Shown here piece by piece: positions 1 to 12,189 of a stretch of 64,000 nucleotides of DNA. The stretch comes from Neckera pumila (Eukaryota; Streptophyta; Bryopsida; Hypnales; Neckeraceae). The stretch's first letter is position 1. The number at the start of each line of letters is the position of its first letter. Position numbers and translations under genes: made by a program. The DNA lies in NCBI GenBank assembly GCA_963969595.1, contig OZ018408.1, forward strand, positions 7,437,823 through 7,501,822, read 5' to 3'. The notes beneath the pieces are model-generated. The model had not been told where the DNA came from and ran no database searches. It worked only from the letters and a program-made list of their open reading frames with translations.

Positions 1-299
1 TTGAATTAAATTATGAAAAATGGAATACATGAGTTCTTGATGTCATTCTTGTCATTGTCATAAAGCTCCTTAGAAATGCACCAAAGTTTAGGGTTTTGCA
101 CTTTTGGTTCTTAAGTGTGAAAGTTATGAGTTTTCAATTGAATTTTGTTTTTTAAATTTAATTTAATTACGGACAAATTATTCTAAAAATTAAAAATTAA
201 AAGAATATATAGATAAATATCGGAAAACACTTGGACAAATTCACAATGCCACACAAGTTGTTTATAAGTTGAACTTTAAAAAATTTCATTGATCTTAAA

Positions 300-428
300 C
301 TAAGAAACGATAGTAAAAAAAATATTTGTCTAAAGGACCAAGCTGCGAAAAAAATAAAAACTCCATTCGTAGTGAGCTGTCCAAAAATTGCTCTGTTGCC
401 AAAAAAATGCAGCTTGGTCCTTCAGGGA
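300..428. repeat. Small hairpin with the TTAA-family end sequence
   Basis: CTAAAGGACCAAGCTGC (about 331-347) pairs with GCAGCTTGGTCCTT (409-422), and the right side ends CAGGGATTAA. This is the end block of the 0.92-kb family, so it is probably an internally deleted copy of about 95 bp. Confidence 0.45.
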
Positions 429-699
429 TTAAAGAGAAAAAAGTTTAAATTCAATTTATAAATCAGCTCAATATTCTCTAAACAATTATATAAATCTTTA
501 GCATGATTTAAAAATACAAAAGTTAAGTATTCTCAATAATGTTCAATGCATTGGATATATTTCAATTTAATGGTATATATTCTTATTTTATTAAGATATT
601 TGCAAATTAAGAGGTTCAAGTTCTAGCAAGAGTAATATTCAAGATCATCTTTATCTTCTTCATTCTACAGTATTATACAAAATCTAATCAGATCTAACT

Positions 700-2040
700 C
701 CAAAGGTTTTTGATTATGTTTCACCAAAAACACTCTAAAATTGCCATTTCTAACATAAGTACGAAATTTTAGAAAAAAACATTTTGGACATTGGTAATTG
801 TAAAAAAGTGGTTTGAAAAGATGTGGTGGTAATTTCTAAAATTTCCACCACATGAATCCCAAGATATTATCGTTTGAATTGACAAAATAAAATTGTCCTT
901 GCAAAAAACCAGGCAGTTCTACTTTTCAAGGTCACATTTGTATGGAAAAATGTCCAAAATGGTAGTAACTCTTTGGATTCATTACTCAAAGCAAGTTGGC
1001 TATATGCTGGAAAAATTTCAAATCATTTGGAATTGTATAACATATAGGAAAAAATAGTACGTAGAAAAAAGTAGAGAATTATTCAAAATACCAAATTGTC
1101 AAGAATTAAGTTATGGAATTGAAAAATGTGAATACCTCCTAGGATCTAAGCTGCCTAGACAACTGAGGAAGGGGACTACAATGTGATCCCTTATTAGGGG
1201 CTTGGTCATTTGGACAGCAGTTGGCTTCATCATAATGCCATTTGTTTCAACAACAAATGGCCAACACAGAAACTGGAACAAGTTCAACGGGAAGCCATCA
1301 TCAATCATGCATTCATGCTCAAGGTGCTTGGTTTAAAACTACCAAGCTCTGCACCCTTTATCCCGACAAAGCAATCGTCTTTATCAAGAGGTTCAATAAT
1401 ATAACTTCAAAATGATTTTTTCAATGAGAGAGTTCATCTTATATTGAGCTAGAGGATTGCTCAACCTAAGATGGGGGCATTTGCCTAAGTTGGGTTGGAT
1501 TTTAGGTTGTTTCTAGGGCTACACACAAAGGTTGGTCCTTTTGGATTGGAGCTTTGACTGCAGGCTTCACTTCCTATATTGGACCTTCTTCTGCCTATTT
1601 TCTCTTGTCCTAGTTGTGTTAAAATTGATAATGTCTTAAAAAATGAAAAAATTGCCTTCGAGGACTCGGTCCTTGGTTCTATGTACTTTTTTCTTTATCA
1701 ATGAGGAACTTGTCCATGTGTTTCAAGAAAAAAAAAATGCCAATGTCAACGGCCACAATATTATAATAAAAAATTTACACCTAATATTTTTATTTTTTTC
1801 CAAAAGCATTGAAAATTGAATTAAATAAATAACTTCAAAGTTTATTGTAAAGTAGAGATTCCATAACTACATGCAAACCAAAACTTATACCTCTCATCTC
1901 ATCTATCTAAATGGAATGATTCAAAGCTTTCCACATATATATAAATCTAAAGAACCAATTTCAAATTTTTATTTCTTAAAAAAGTGATTTTTTAATAATC
2001 TTTTTGAATTGCCTAGGCTGCCTGAAGATCAATGAAAACT
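700..2040 (+). mobile_element. Interrupted remnant of the 0.92-kb TTAA family
   Basis: 700-1130 parallels 32460-32890 and 1740-2040 parallels 32930-33110, so this is one older copy split by about 600 bp of unrelated sequence (separate entry). Its terminal CCCC/TTAA ends are not clear. Confidence 0.55.
1131..1738 (+). mobile_element. Poly(A)-tailed nested insertion (LINE-like 3' end)
   Basis: Sequence absent from the sister copy at 32.4-33.3 kb. It ends with a T-rich tract, ATCAATGAGGAACTTGTCC and a run of ten A residues (about 1729-1738). AAAATGTGAAT before and AAAATGCCAAT after may be a degraded target duplication. The 3' structure suggests a non-LTR retrotransposon fragment; no reverse transcriptase frame is recognisable. 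Confidence 0.45.
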
Positions 2041-2102
2041 ACATATCATGCAATAACTTTTTAACCATGTAATCAAAAATTAGAAAAATAGTTGGGCCTT
2101 AA

Positions 2103-3020
2103 CCCCTAAAGGACCGAGGCCCTTATTTTGCCAAGAAACACTCAAAACTGCCATTTGTATAGCAAAAAGAACAAAAAATTGAAAAATATTTTTTTTTCCA
2201 CATCTAACCATAGGATCTTACATCTAACTAGTACGAGAGCGTGTGGAAAAAATTTCAGAATTTTTGACCGCACAGATTGCAAGATATTTGCGTTTGAAGT
2301 GAAAAAAACAAGTTTTTTAGTACATTACGGGACTAGATTTTTTTACTCTGAACATTTTTAGCTTAAAACTTTTGCACTACAGAGTTTTGAGCTTTAAATT
2401 TTTGCAATAGAGAATTGAGTTGAGAGTCTAGGAAAAAAAAATTCAAAAAAACTTAATCTTCATTCTTTGAAACATTGTTAAGTACAAGATAGTACATGAT
2501 AGAAGGAAAATCTAAAATATTAATATCTCTTAGATGGAATCAAAATGCACTAATCCCAATGGTGAGATTCTTCTAGCAAGTAATATAAACCATGCAAAAA
2601 AAAATGTGAAAATTTTGAAAAAGTGCATTTAGAAATGCATCCTAGAAGTTATTTTTTTCAAGAAGATGTTCTAATTGCCCAAAAAACAAGAATATCCATA
2701 ACTTTCTCATAACAAATTCGAATGAAATGAATCAAAGCTTCCCAGATAAACAAAAATATAATCTATGAGGAAAAAAATATTAAAAAAAACATTTCAAATC
2801 TTTGTCCATTTTCTTTGGCTGCCCGCCGTCCCTTGTTTTGAGCTTATTTGGTCATAGCTTTTTTTCCTGGGCAACAATTGTGAAAAACATTATATTCCCA
2901 CAAAGCTTATCAATTTTTCTATCTTCCAAAAAGGTTTAAAGAAATCATGACAAAATTTCAGCCTGTAGGTACCTGCCAAAAAACGCATTTGTCCCCCAAA
3001 CGGATCGGTCTTTTAGGGGG
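2103..3020 (+). mobile_element. TTAA-flanked MITE (piggyBac-like ends), copy 1
   Basis: A 918-bp non-coding element begins CCCCTAAAGGACCGAGGC and ends GATCGGTCTTTTAGGGGG, with TTAA directly outside both ends (2099-2102, 3021-3024). CCC/GGG ends at a TTAA target are the hallmark of piggyBac-type transposons (established). The interior is AT-rich with no transposase. Related copies lie at 32430-33347 and, inverted, at 40425-41346. Confidence 0.7.
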
Positions 3021-3055
3021 TTAAAGCTACTCCTTGGGCACATTTTGCTAGCTCA

Positions 3056-3168
3056 AGTTCTAAAGTTGCCCACCTCCTCAAATGTGCACTATTTATACAT
3101 GTTGCTTTTTTGTTGTACCAACAATGTATAAATAGTGTACATTTGAGGAGGTGGGTGATTTTAGAGCC
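3056..3168. mobile_element. Hairpin MITE, copy 1
   Basis: Near-perfect inverted repeat: TCTAAAGTTGCCCACCTCCT...AAATGTGCACTATTTATACAT is answered by ATGTATAAATAGTGTACATT...GGTGGGTGATTTTAGAGC. A short T-rich loop lies in between. It is related to 49749-49860, and the flank at 3176-3330 is the reverse complement of 49628-49740, so the full element is larger than the hairpin. Confidence 0.6.
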
Positions 3169-3169
3169 C

Positions 3170-4030
3170 TATGCAATTACAACTTCAAAAATCCATAATT
3201 AATTCCACAAAGCTCCAAAATATGAAACGACTTGAGTTAGATGTCCATTCCAATTGTCTTTCAAGGAAAATTTAGTGAAAATTTTTTCAAGAAGTTTCAA
3301 CTCCCCATTTTTACCTTTAAGCTCCTAGATGTGCATGTTATGGACCTCCTACCTTATTTAACTAACTAGGCCTCCTAAGCAAGCATAATTTGTACAATAT
3401 TATGGTAAGAGACACCAATTTCAGCATTTCGACCTATATAGAGCAATGAGTTTCAATAATAAAAATTTCCAAAACATATAACTTTGAGCTTGAGAACCAA
3501 GTCCATGTTTTATTTAAGCCAACTCATAAATTGATTGGGTAACTGATTGGGTAAGGCAAGGTAAACTACATTAAGCGAACTTCATGAACTGCGTAATCAA
3601 GCCCAGCGTCTAGGGTACTGCTACTGCATTTCAGTTTATATATAGTATTGTGACTGGCATTTAACATTTGGGAAACTAATGAACTGACTGGGTAATCTCC
3701 GTTAACACAACTCTGAACTGACTGGCAATTGTTCATCACTTTAAAGCAATTGTCCTACTTTGACCTATTTGAGAGTGAGACCCACAGGGGGGAAGGAGGG
3801 GGAAGTGTATTGGAGGAGGGGGGAATTTAAGTGTTTTTTAGAGAAGTTGAGTGGAAGGATTAGTAGAAGTTTAGTAGAAAGATTTTTCTACTTAATAATT
3901 CTGGTTTGGAACCCTATCTGTGGTGCCAACATTATTTCATTTATTTGCTTTTTGGGTACTGTTAAAAAGCATTTATAACAAGCTTTGTTTCATAGTGTTT
4001 GAAAGTTATGGAATTTTGAATTATTTGTAA
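3170..4030. other. Spacer without recognised genes
   Basis: 3176-3330 belongs to the larger repeat around the hairpin MITE. The rest is unique-looking AT-rich sequence. Nothing else seen. Confidence 0.4.
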
Positions 4031-4039
4031 TTATGTTAA

Positions 4040-4225
4040 AAATCATTCTATTAAATTCATTAGTTTGCTTGTTTGTTTGTTTGTTTGTCACGTCGGGATC
4101 TCCCAGAACGTGGGTCTTCCGTTTGCATGTTTGGTATTGTTGGAAAGCTTTCGGCGAGGAGGGGTGCATGGGTTTGGTTTTGTGGTGTCTACCGTGGGGT
4201 GTGAAAGTTATTGAGTTTTGAAGTT
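4040..4225 (+). repeat. Dispersed repeat with (TTTG)n head, copy 1 of 4
   Basis: GCTTGTTTGTTTGTTTGTTT, a GGGATCTCC block, GTTGGAAAGC, GGGTGCATGGG and GTGAAAGTTATTGAGTTTTG occur in order. Similar units lie at about 36590-36760 (plus), 33730-33955 (minus) and 35770-35960 (minus). Apparent short ORFs in each copy are not conserved. Class unknown. Confidence 0.5.
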
Positions 4226-4229
4226 TTTA

Positions 4230-7200
4230 TGAATCCATAAAATTAAAAAATGTTTTCTTTTTTTTCCCTTGACCATGGCAACGGCACAGAGCATACTAGT
4301 GTATGGTGTAATTGAGGTTATTTTTATTTCCACCTTGAACTTCAAAAACTGACAATAATTTTACTTGTCCTTTGAGTTGAATTAATGAATATAAAATAAT
4401 CAAAATTTTTATTTTTCTACTTGCAAAAAATGTCAAAATTTTGTACATCAATTAAATAAAAGGATGGATGTAGTTCAATGGTTGGGTTTGACTCTGAGGA
4501 ATTTGATGTGGCTACCTTGGGTGTAAAAAAATAAAAGAATGGACTGCCAAAGTTTGTGCTAGTCTCTATAGCTATTTTTACCCTGAATCCAAAAATTTCA
4601 AACAATGTGGCCTATTTTTGTATTTCTACTCATTTATGTTCAATTTTTGCAACAAAAATGATGACGACTTGGAAAATCTTACAACACAAATTGCAATTTC
4701 TCAAAGTGATGTAGAATTTAGAGTTTCAAGTGGTAAAAATATCAGGTTGTTGTTTGAATACCAAGAAAAAGGCTAGAATGAGCTCAAATAAGAAGTTTGA
4801 CCGTTTCATGATGGATGGACAAGTCTTTAGAGGGTTATTGGTCATCAAACACTTCTTGGCTGTTGAGTCGGTACAAGGTTACAAAGTAGGTTGACACTTG
4901 TTCCTAGTGAGGGGCGACCCTTTTTTTCATCACATAGAAAAAGTGTCTAGGGATGGTGACTTCTCTAAACATGGCAAAGCACTGTAACAAAAAAGTTCAT
5001 TCCCCATCTTTTGGACCAATCAAGGAACATCTCTTGAATCCATGTATTCATCCCCTTCTTTGTTCAAATTTGGGGCTTCCTCGGCATTTTTCAAAAGGGG
5101 TCCTAAGTTTGCAGTTGAAGAAAGTTTTACGTTTCATTGGCAAAAGGTCTAAATTTATTTAGAAATTGTGCGATTTGGCCTTGTGATGCCAAGAAGGCTG
5201 GCGATTTAAAATATTATGATTGTTTCTTGCTTTTTCAAACACTTGACTTTTCCACAACCATCGACTTGGAATTTACTGATTCTCGTAGACAACTATTGTA
5301 GCCTGACTTTACGAGAGGCCGTTGGCAAACGATTGAAAGATGACTGTGCAAGTCTCAATTTTAGGGTACTTTGGAATGTGGAATGAATGGAACGTCTAGC
5401 TTGAGAGTCACATTACATGCCATGAATTTGAACAGCTCTTAAACCATGAAAAGGTATTATTTATCACTTTCATAAAAATCGAACCCTCGACATAAACCAT
5501 ATACTGATGGGTTATTAGATGCACCAAACGATTCTTGCCAAGCATCATAAGAACGCCTCATTGTATTCAACTTGGTCGGACGCCAAGCCCCCTTAATCCC
5601 TCCCCCAATTGTTGCAAAGTACTATCTGATGCTTGCAACGTTGATTGGAATGCAACATGATTGCATGACCTAAATGGCACCGCTAGAAAATTCTCCTTTT
5701 GCACTATTTAGTGAACTATCGTCGCTTTCAGCTTATCCATTCGGGGTCACACCTAACTCAGGTTATGATGATGGAAATGGTCTATCCTTGATGCACCCAC
5801 AAACAATGGTTCAAAAAGAGGAGAATTTTACATCCAAACCTTTGCTTCCGACATCCAATACTCGGACTTTTAGCTATGTAATTATAAAAAGTGGTTGCAA
5901 GGAACCCAAGTGCTCCTCAAGATTTTGAACGTTCAGCATTCATTACAACTGGTCTAGAGGTGGTTTACATTCTTGCACCTGGGTAATTATTTTCAAGGTT
6001 TTGAAGATTAAGCTTTTGGTGAGTCAACGTCTTCTCCAATGCATGATTTTGTAAGAAATTTTACGGGGCATATTTGCCTTTGTTGGAATTCCATCGAAGT
6101 GGACTAGGCTTTTATTTTGGGTTGAGCTTTTACGTTTCATTTCTATGTGTTTTTTTTAATTTTACTTTCCACAATTTAGAAATAACTCTACTTTTACCTT
6201 TTGGATGGGTACATTTTGTTGGACTCCATTACAGTGAGATCTACAGGAATGAATAACTAGAAAAATTCGACTACACATACAAAAAATCTCATGCCTGGGA
6301 AAAGAAAACACAACAATATCACTTATGGAGTGAAGATTATGATGTTTAACCATGAGGGTGGGAAAACTATGCAAGTCTTTCAAGACTCTTTTCACAAGTC
6401 TAATCTAAAAAGTCAGTGACCAAAAAAATAGGAGACCAAAGGGCCCAACATGTATGACTCCAATCTATTTATGGCTTCTTAAAATCTATCCTACAATAAG
6501 AAAAAGCTAATTTTCTTTGAAATAACTGAAATTAAAGCTATTACATACGATATTTTTAAGCCATGCAAATCTAAATACTAAATGTCTTAAAAGATTTTAT
6601 ACAATTTGAGAGTACAATTATAAATGTCCATATTAATGGAAATTTTCATATGTTTAGAAATAAAAGTACAAATTTTTTTGACAACAATTGGATGCATCAA
6701 ATCTCTTGCCCAACCATCATCCGATTTTTGGAACAATATTCCTATTGCTTGATTGGAGGCAACTACCTAGTATGCTATATTACGGTCAAGACATCTTCTT
6801 AAGAGTTTCATGTCTTGGATTCATATACAAGATCACATAGGATTTCTAGTAGTGTTGGGTTCAACCTGTATCCACAAATCCTTTTGACAACAATTAAACG
6901 ATCTACAAACTACAACGGCCTCAGTCGCCCGATCCTATGCCATGCACAGCCATTTCCACTCCACTAAAAATCAATGAACGCACAGTAAACCCGATGCTGC
7001 TGAAAAGTCAAGCAACGTGCAGGGTTTAGGCAAGGCTTCTTCAAGTCCAAATTGATTGACAAACCTCTCGTAGCACAGGAAAAGCATTGCATACAACCAC
7101 AAAGCTGAAACAGCCTGTTTGGACCGTAAACCCATTCGGTAAGGGCAACAAAAACTTGCCCAAAGAGTATTTTCAAGAACAATAGATCCATCTTAAACCA

Positions 7201-8130
7201 CAATTTGATTTGGTTCAGAAACAACAAATTGTCTTCATTTCTCTTACATCAAGATCTACCAGAGCCAATACAAGAAGCTCCTCAAGTATCCGCACCGTCA
7301 AGATAAAAATATCTAAATTGAGTCTACGGTTTAGCCTCTTAGTACGAACTACAGCCATGTATGCACCGTGCAGTGATTCCAATCACAAGAACGATAAAGA
7401 CATCAGAAAGAAAGCGAGGAACAAACAAAGGCGCCAACCACTAACGTTTGACGTTATGCACCAATTCCACCACAGCTTCCACTGAAACATGAAATCACAA
7501 AAATGTGCTGCATTGGCCTGGAGCTCAATAGTACATCGGGAGGTTCCACAAGACGACTACAGCACACATCAAGCCCTTCTTTCAAAATTGCATTGTCATC
7601 CTCGAAGTACAAGATTGCCACCTCTCTTGCCAATTCGAAAAGTTCATGGCTACACATCCACTCCCGAGTTCATCACATACATACAAGGTCCTGTGAAAAG
7701 CATCGATACAAAGCCTAGCTACATGAGGTGACTTCAGGGTATGTCTACGAGATCTAGTTGCAGTGATCATGACCACAATGCAGAGACCATTGCCAAGACA
7801 CACAAGCCTTCAGAGTTGGCACTATGGACCGATCTTCTCTTGACAAATTGAAATGAACGGCAACGTTCATGCATACAACCAGTCGTTGGAAAATTGTCTC
7901 CCGGGCCATGGATGTCCCGACAAGGACACTTCATCATAAACACGTGAAACACCCAAAGAACATCCAACCTAATAATGCAATCGCAATACAAGGAAACTTG
8001 ACATTTTTTGCGAACCCAAATCCTCTTTATTCATTTCACTTCCACATAGGGAGGCATGGATAATGCGAGCAAAACTCCACACTAGAAGAATTCTCACTGC
8101 CGCAGTCCTTCAACACCAAAACATAAACCA
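4230..8130. other. Spacer without recognised genes
   Basis: Mostly AT-rich. 5161-5930 is a little more GC-rich and one plus frame is moderately open but broken by at least five stops, perhaps a very old coding remnant. 6.9-8.05 kb is again GC-richer with short minus-strand reading frames and no recognisable family. It directly follows the end of the SANT-like pseudogene and may be its 3' flank. Confidence 0.4.
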
Positions 8131-8132
8131 AG

Positions 8133-9383
8133 TCACTTCAACGACCGCCACATGTTGGCCAGCGGCGTGCCCTCCGCTGCAGTCATGGCATGCTCTTGTA
8201 GCTCCTTTGCCGTACGTCTTGCAAAGGTGATGGCAAATTTATCCCTGATGGCCTGAAGATCATGTTTGCCAAACTATTCAAGACCTTGGATCAAAGTTCT
8301 ATTGTCCTTCTCCGTGAATGGTAATTTCGACTTCTTCTTTGGCTGTTTGCCCAATTGAGCACAAATGTCCTCACAAGTCTTAGCTCTCCCTTTGGCCACT
8401 TTCACCTTGTCGGCTTTAGGCTTGGTCCTCCACGCCCCGGCCCTCTCTGCTCCATCTGTCGGCATATCCTTCTCGACAATTACCGTATCATCGCCGTCTT
8501 CCTCTTCTCATGCCGGTCCCCTTGCAAACCTAAGCCTCTTGACGCAATCCTCCCCTGGTGCCTTCTTGGACGTGTACTCTGGAGAGGCAAACTCACGTTG
8601 TGACTGGGTTCGTTGATGCGATTGGGAGCTGGAAGGCACCGGTGCCTGCGGTATTGACTCTGCGCGTTGCAGAACCTTTTGTGCAACCGCATTCAAGCCT
8701 CCTCTCTTACTTGTCAATCCTACAGGTACCATCTCATAGGTTCTCTTCTGCTCTTCCAGCAATTTCTGCAAGTTGGCGTGCTCCTCCCTCACCTCCTTCA
8801 AGGCCCAGTCCAACTTCTCAAGCTTCAACGTCCAATCTGCTCTCCTTGCCAAGGTGGTCATTCCCTTGCATCCAACAGCATTACACATCATCCGCTCCAC
8901 TGCGGACGGACCGAATAGCTCCCACACAATTGCTAGGAAGTTGGACAACAAAGACCTAGCCTACTCGTCTCGGTCGTGGGTAGATCCATCTGCCGCGAGA
9001 CTCAACAATTGCACCAACAAAATATCCACATGGAGATCCAACTGCCCTTTCTGCAAGGGCAGTTGCGAGAGGCCAGAGCCCCACAAATGGACCTCATCCA
9101 ACACGTGACCTTCGTCCACCAAATAGTTGCCGAGATACTCCACCCACTTGATGGCCTCGGGCAGGTCAACAAAGCAATCACATTGCTCCACCATGTTGGT
9201 GAGCAAATGTGCAACACACATCTGAGCCAGTCATTGAACTCCCTCGGGAAGCTCAGGCTGGAAGTTGTTGTGCACAGTGCAGACCACATCCGACCCGGAC
9301 AAGTGCCGGAGTAGGAACTCCCAATACCAGATTGCTATAAACTTCGAACCTGAGGCACCTGCTCCCATAGGAAAGGAATCCAT
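8133..9383 (-). pseudogene. Decayed coiled-coil plus Myb/SANT-like protein gene
   Basis: One reading frame of 417 codons runs from an ATG at 9383-9381 to a TGA at 8135-8133. It is interrupted by four in-frame stops: TGA 9233-9231, TAG 8963-8961, TGA 8510-8508 and TAG 8276-8274. Between the stops the protein is coherent. It has an N-terminal part with VEQCDCFVDLPEAIKWVEYL, a charged coiled coil (KLEKLDWALKEVREEHANLQ), a Ser/Gln-rich and Lys-rich linker, and a C-terminal segment resembling a Myb/SANT helix-turn-helix (LPFTEKDNRTLIQGLE, stop, FGKHDLQAIRDKF, RTAKELQEHA). All four stops could come from single C-to-T changes (CAG or CGA). Family not recognised; it may be a lineage-specific or transposon-derived DNA-binding protein. 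It cannot make a full product. Confidence 0.6.
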
Positions 9384-12189
9384 GTCGCAAAATCGACTCA
9401 AGAAGTTGCAAATGAATTTGCAAAGTTCGAGAAATAGCTACGAGCACAAGAAAAGGAGCAATTGCATCGAAATGTTGGGTGCCTCATAATCATCAATAAA
9501 GCTCTAGTTAGAAAGGAAGTTCGGTGCGGGGCAACTACCAATTCATTTCGGAAGGTTTGCATCAGGTTTAGGGTTTTAGGGGGTGTAATCCGAGTTCACA
9601 AAGTAAAAGTTTAGTTGCAACTAGCGGTTGGCGCTTGCTATGCTATGCATTCATCATTAGAATTTTATTAGAATTTTTATGTATTAGATAAAATGAAAAA
9701 CAAAAATTTCAATGAATCTTCAAATAAAAATTATTAAAATCTTTGTATAAGTTTGTTTATAAGTAAGCATATATTGAAATGTACAATAGAAATTTATTAA
9801 ATGATGAATGAAATATATGCAATGGTGAATACTGTAAAAGATACACGTTTATTGTAATGCATTCAAAAGTTGACTCAATTGTTACAAACAATGGGAACCC
9901 AAAAACTTGGTGAATTGAAAAGAAAAACTTGTAAATTTCAAAAACTTCATGAACAACTTAATTGTTGTGAACTCCAAAATCACTTCAATTGAATAAATTT
10001 CTCAAATCATTTGGTAGTAGCAATAGAATTTTGAAATCATAAAAGCTGTAAAAGTGATATTACAGAGGTGATTGCAAACTACTATTCTATTTCTGTAATA
10101 TAACATTGTGTGAAAATATTATTTTTATGTATGCATGATTGAAAATGTTTTTACAAAATACTAAAATTAATTCTTTCAAAGACTTAATGAAATCATTATC
10201 ATGCATTCTATTCAAATATATCAAAATTTTACTAATATGTGATACAATGAATGCGTAGCATAGCAAGCATGAGCCCCTATTATTAATGGTAGTATTTGTG
10301 ATATTACAAAGGAAGTTATGATTTTAGTAGTATGATGGAAAAATCAAAAACTTCAACCATATTATCACAAAATATATGCATTTCAAGTGAAGAAAACCAT
10401 TTTCTTTTTTTCCCAGCCAAATTGGATTATAAGGACCCAAGCCTTACTTTTAAATTTTTGTACTACAAAATGTGAATTTTTTTACATTGAAGATTTGAGT
10501 TGAAAGTTCAAAAAACAAAACTCAGAAAACCTCCCATATTTTCATTCTTTAAAAAACTATGAAGTTGAAGCAAGTACAAATAATAGGAAAAACTAAATTG
10601 TTTACAGTTCAAAGATGGAATCAAGTAATTGACATACACTAATTCCAATGGTAAGATTGTTTTAAGAAGAAAAATGAACCGTATCCAACCTTTTTTTAAT
10701 TCCAAAATTATTAAAATTGAGTTCATTACAAAATAAATTTGATACATTATTTTTCCATAAATTTGCTAAGATTGATGGCCTGCAAAACAAGAAGCTTATA
10801 ACTTTCACATCACTTATTCAAACGGTATGAATCAAATCTTTTCAAATAGAAAATAAAGTAATAATAAAAGATATGTGTGCTATAAAAAGAATATTTGAAG
10901 TTTTTTTCCCTATTTGCCCTTGCCTATGAGGGACTTATTGTCGCATAACTTTTGTTTACAAGCACCAATTGAAATAAGAATTAAACTCTCAAAAATCTAA
11001 ATATTTTCCTTATTCTTGAAAAAATGTCAAAAAATCTTGCCAAAAATGAAGATCACAGGTACCTGTCCAAAGTTCAAAGAACATTACAAATAATTTCTGC
11101 TTTTGGGAAGGCTACAAGTTTTGAACTACATTGACCCCCACCGGCACAAGTAGAGAGAAATTCAAACTGTTTTTGTTTTTCAATGAAAACAGTTGATGTA
11201 TCACTACTTGTGACAAGTGGGTGCTACATCAAGTTCAAATTTTTTCAATATATTTTTTTTCAATTTTTTTTTTTTTTTCAATTTTTGTACTTACATTGTG
11301 GCTTGCCAAAAAACCAAACCTCAAAGTCCCTCCTAGGACTTAGAGGTTTCCTAATGCCCCTGGAAGACTCTTAGAGCTTCAAGGATTAATGTTATTTTAG
11401 TCCTGGAATACTATTTTATTACCAGAATTTTGCTCTCATTATTGAATTGTTGGCTCATTGTAAAATATTCACTTTCATTGTAGTAAACATAGCCTTCTTA
11501 TTTAAAAAATAAAAAATTGTCGGCATATTTATTATAATAAATGAATGTTTGATATTTGAAATTTTTATTTGAAATTGCTAATCCCTTCTAAGAACATTGC
11601 TAATATGGTGGCATGGCCATCTAAATAATATTTTTCACTATACAATGCATGCTAATCAAATCTCCAAGTATGGATTTTGTCTTATTCTTAGTAATGAGAT
11701 TTTTCTTCAACTTTTTGGTATCCTAAATGTTGAAATTTTACAAAGAGGTGAAAAGAAGCGGGAGGGAGGAGAGATTGAAATCCTTAAAAAGAAGAAATTG
11801 TTTAATCTATTTAATTTGAGAATTTTCTTAAAAAAATTGGTCCACAAGAAATCGAGTGAACTAAAGATTGAAAAACTTCAATATCAAGAAGTTATTGTAT
11901 GATAAACTGGGAACATCAAACTCCAAAATGTACGTGTCTGTAGGTATTAGAAAGTCCCCATCCATAACATCATCACAGATGACAACTCTTTTGGACCTCA
12001 ATTCAAACAAGATTTTTATTTCATTGGCATTCATCACAGTCATGTCTAAATTGCATTTGATGACCAGTGAATGCACTCTATCCGGGGTCCTACCTCAGTC
12101 CAAAAAATAAATAAGAACGTGAACTTATAGTTGAAGTCAAAGATTCGACGATGTGGTCAAATTACGAAAAAAACCAAACATGCCACAGT
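9384..12189. other. AT-rich spacer between the two minus-strand pseudogenes
   Basis: Holds the diverged TTAA-family remnant at 10420-11110 and long T runs near 11.25 kb. It could be inserted DNA splitting a single former gene, but no target duplication was found. Confidence 0.4.
10420..11110 (+). mobile_element. Diverged remnant of the 0.92-kb TTAA family
   Basis: ATTATAAGGACCCAAGCC begins it. The order of internal blocks (CATAACTTTTG..., TTCTTGAAAAAATGTC, CACAGGTACCTGTCC) follows copy 1 but with many changes. The terminal TTAA sites are not recognisable. Confidence 0.4.

Noticed and set aside
8558..8959. 133-aa plus-strand frame
   Set aside because: Antisense shadow of the coiled-coil/SANT-like pseudogene.
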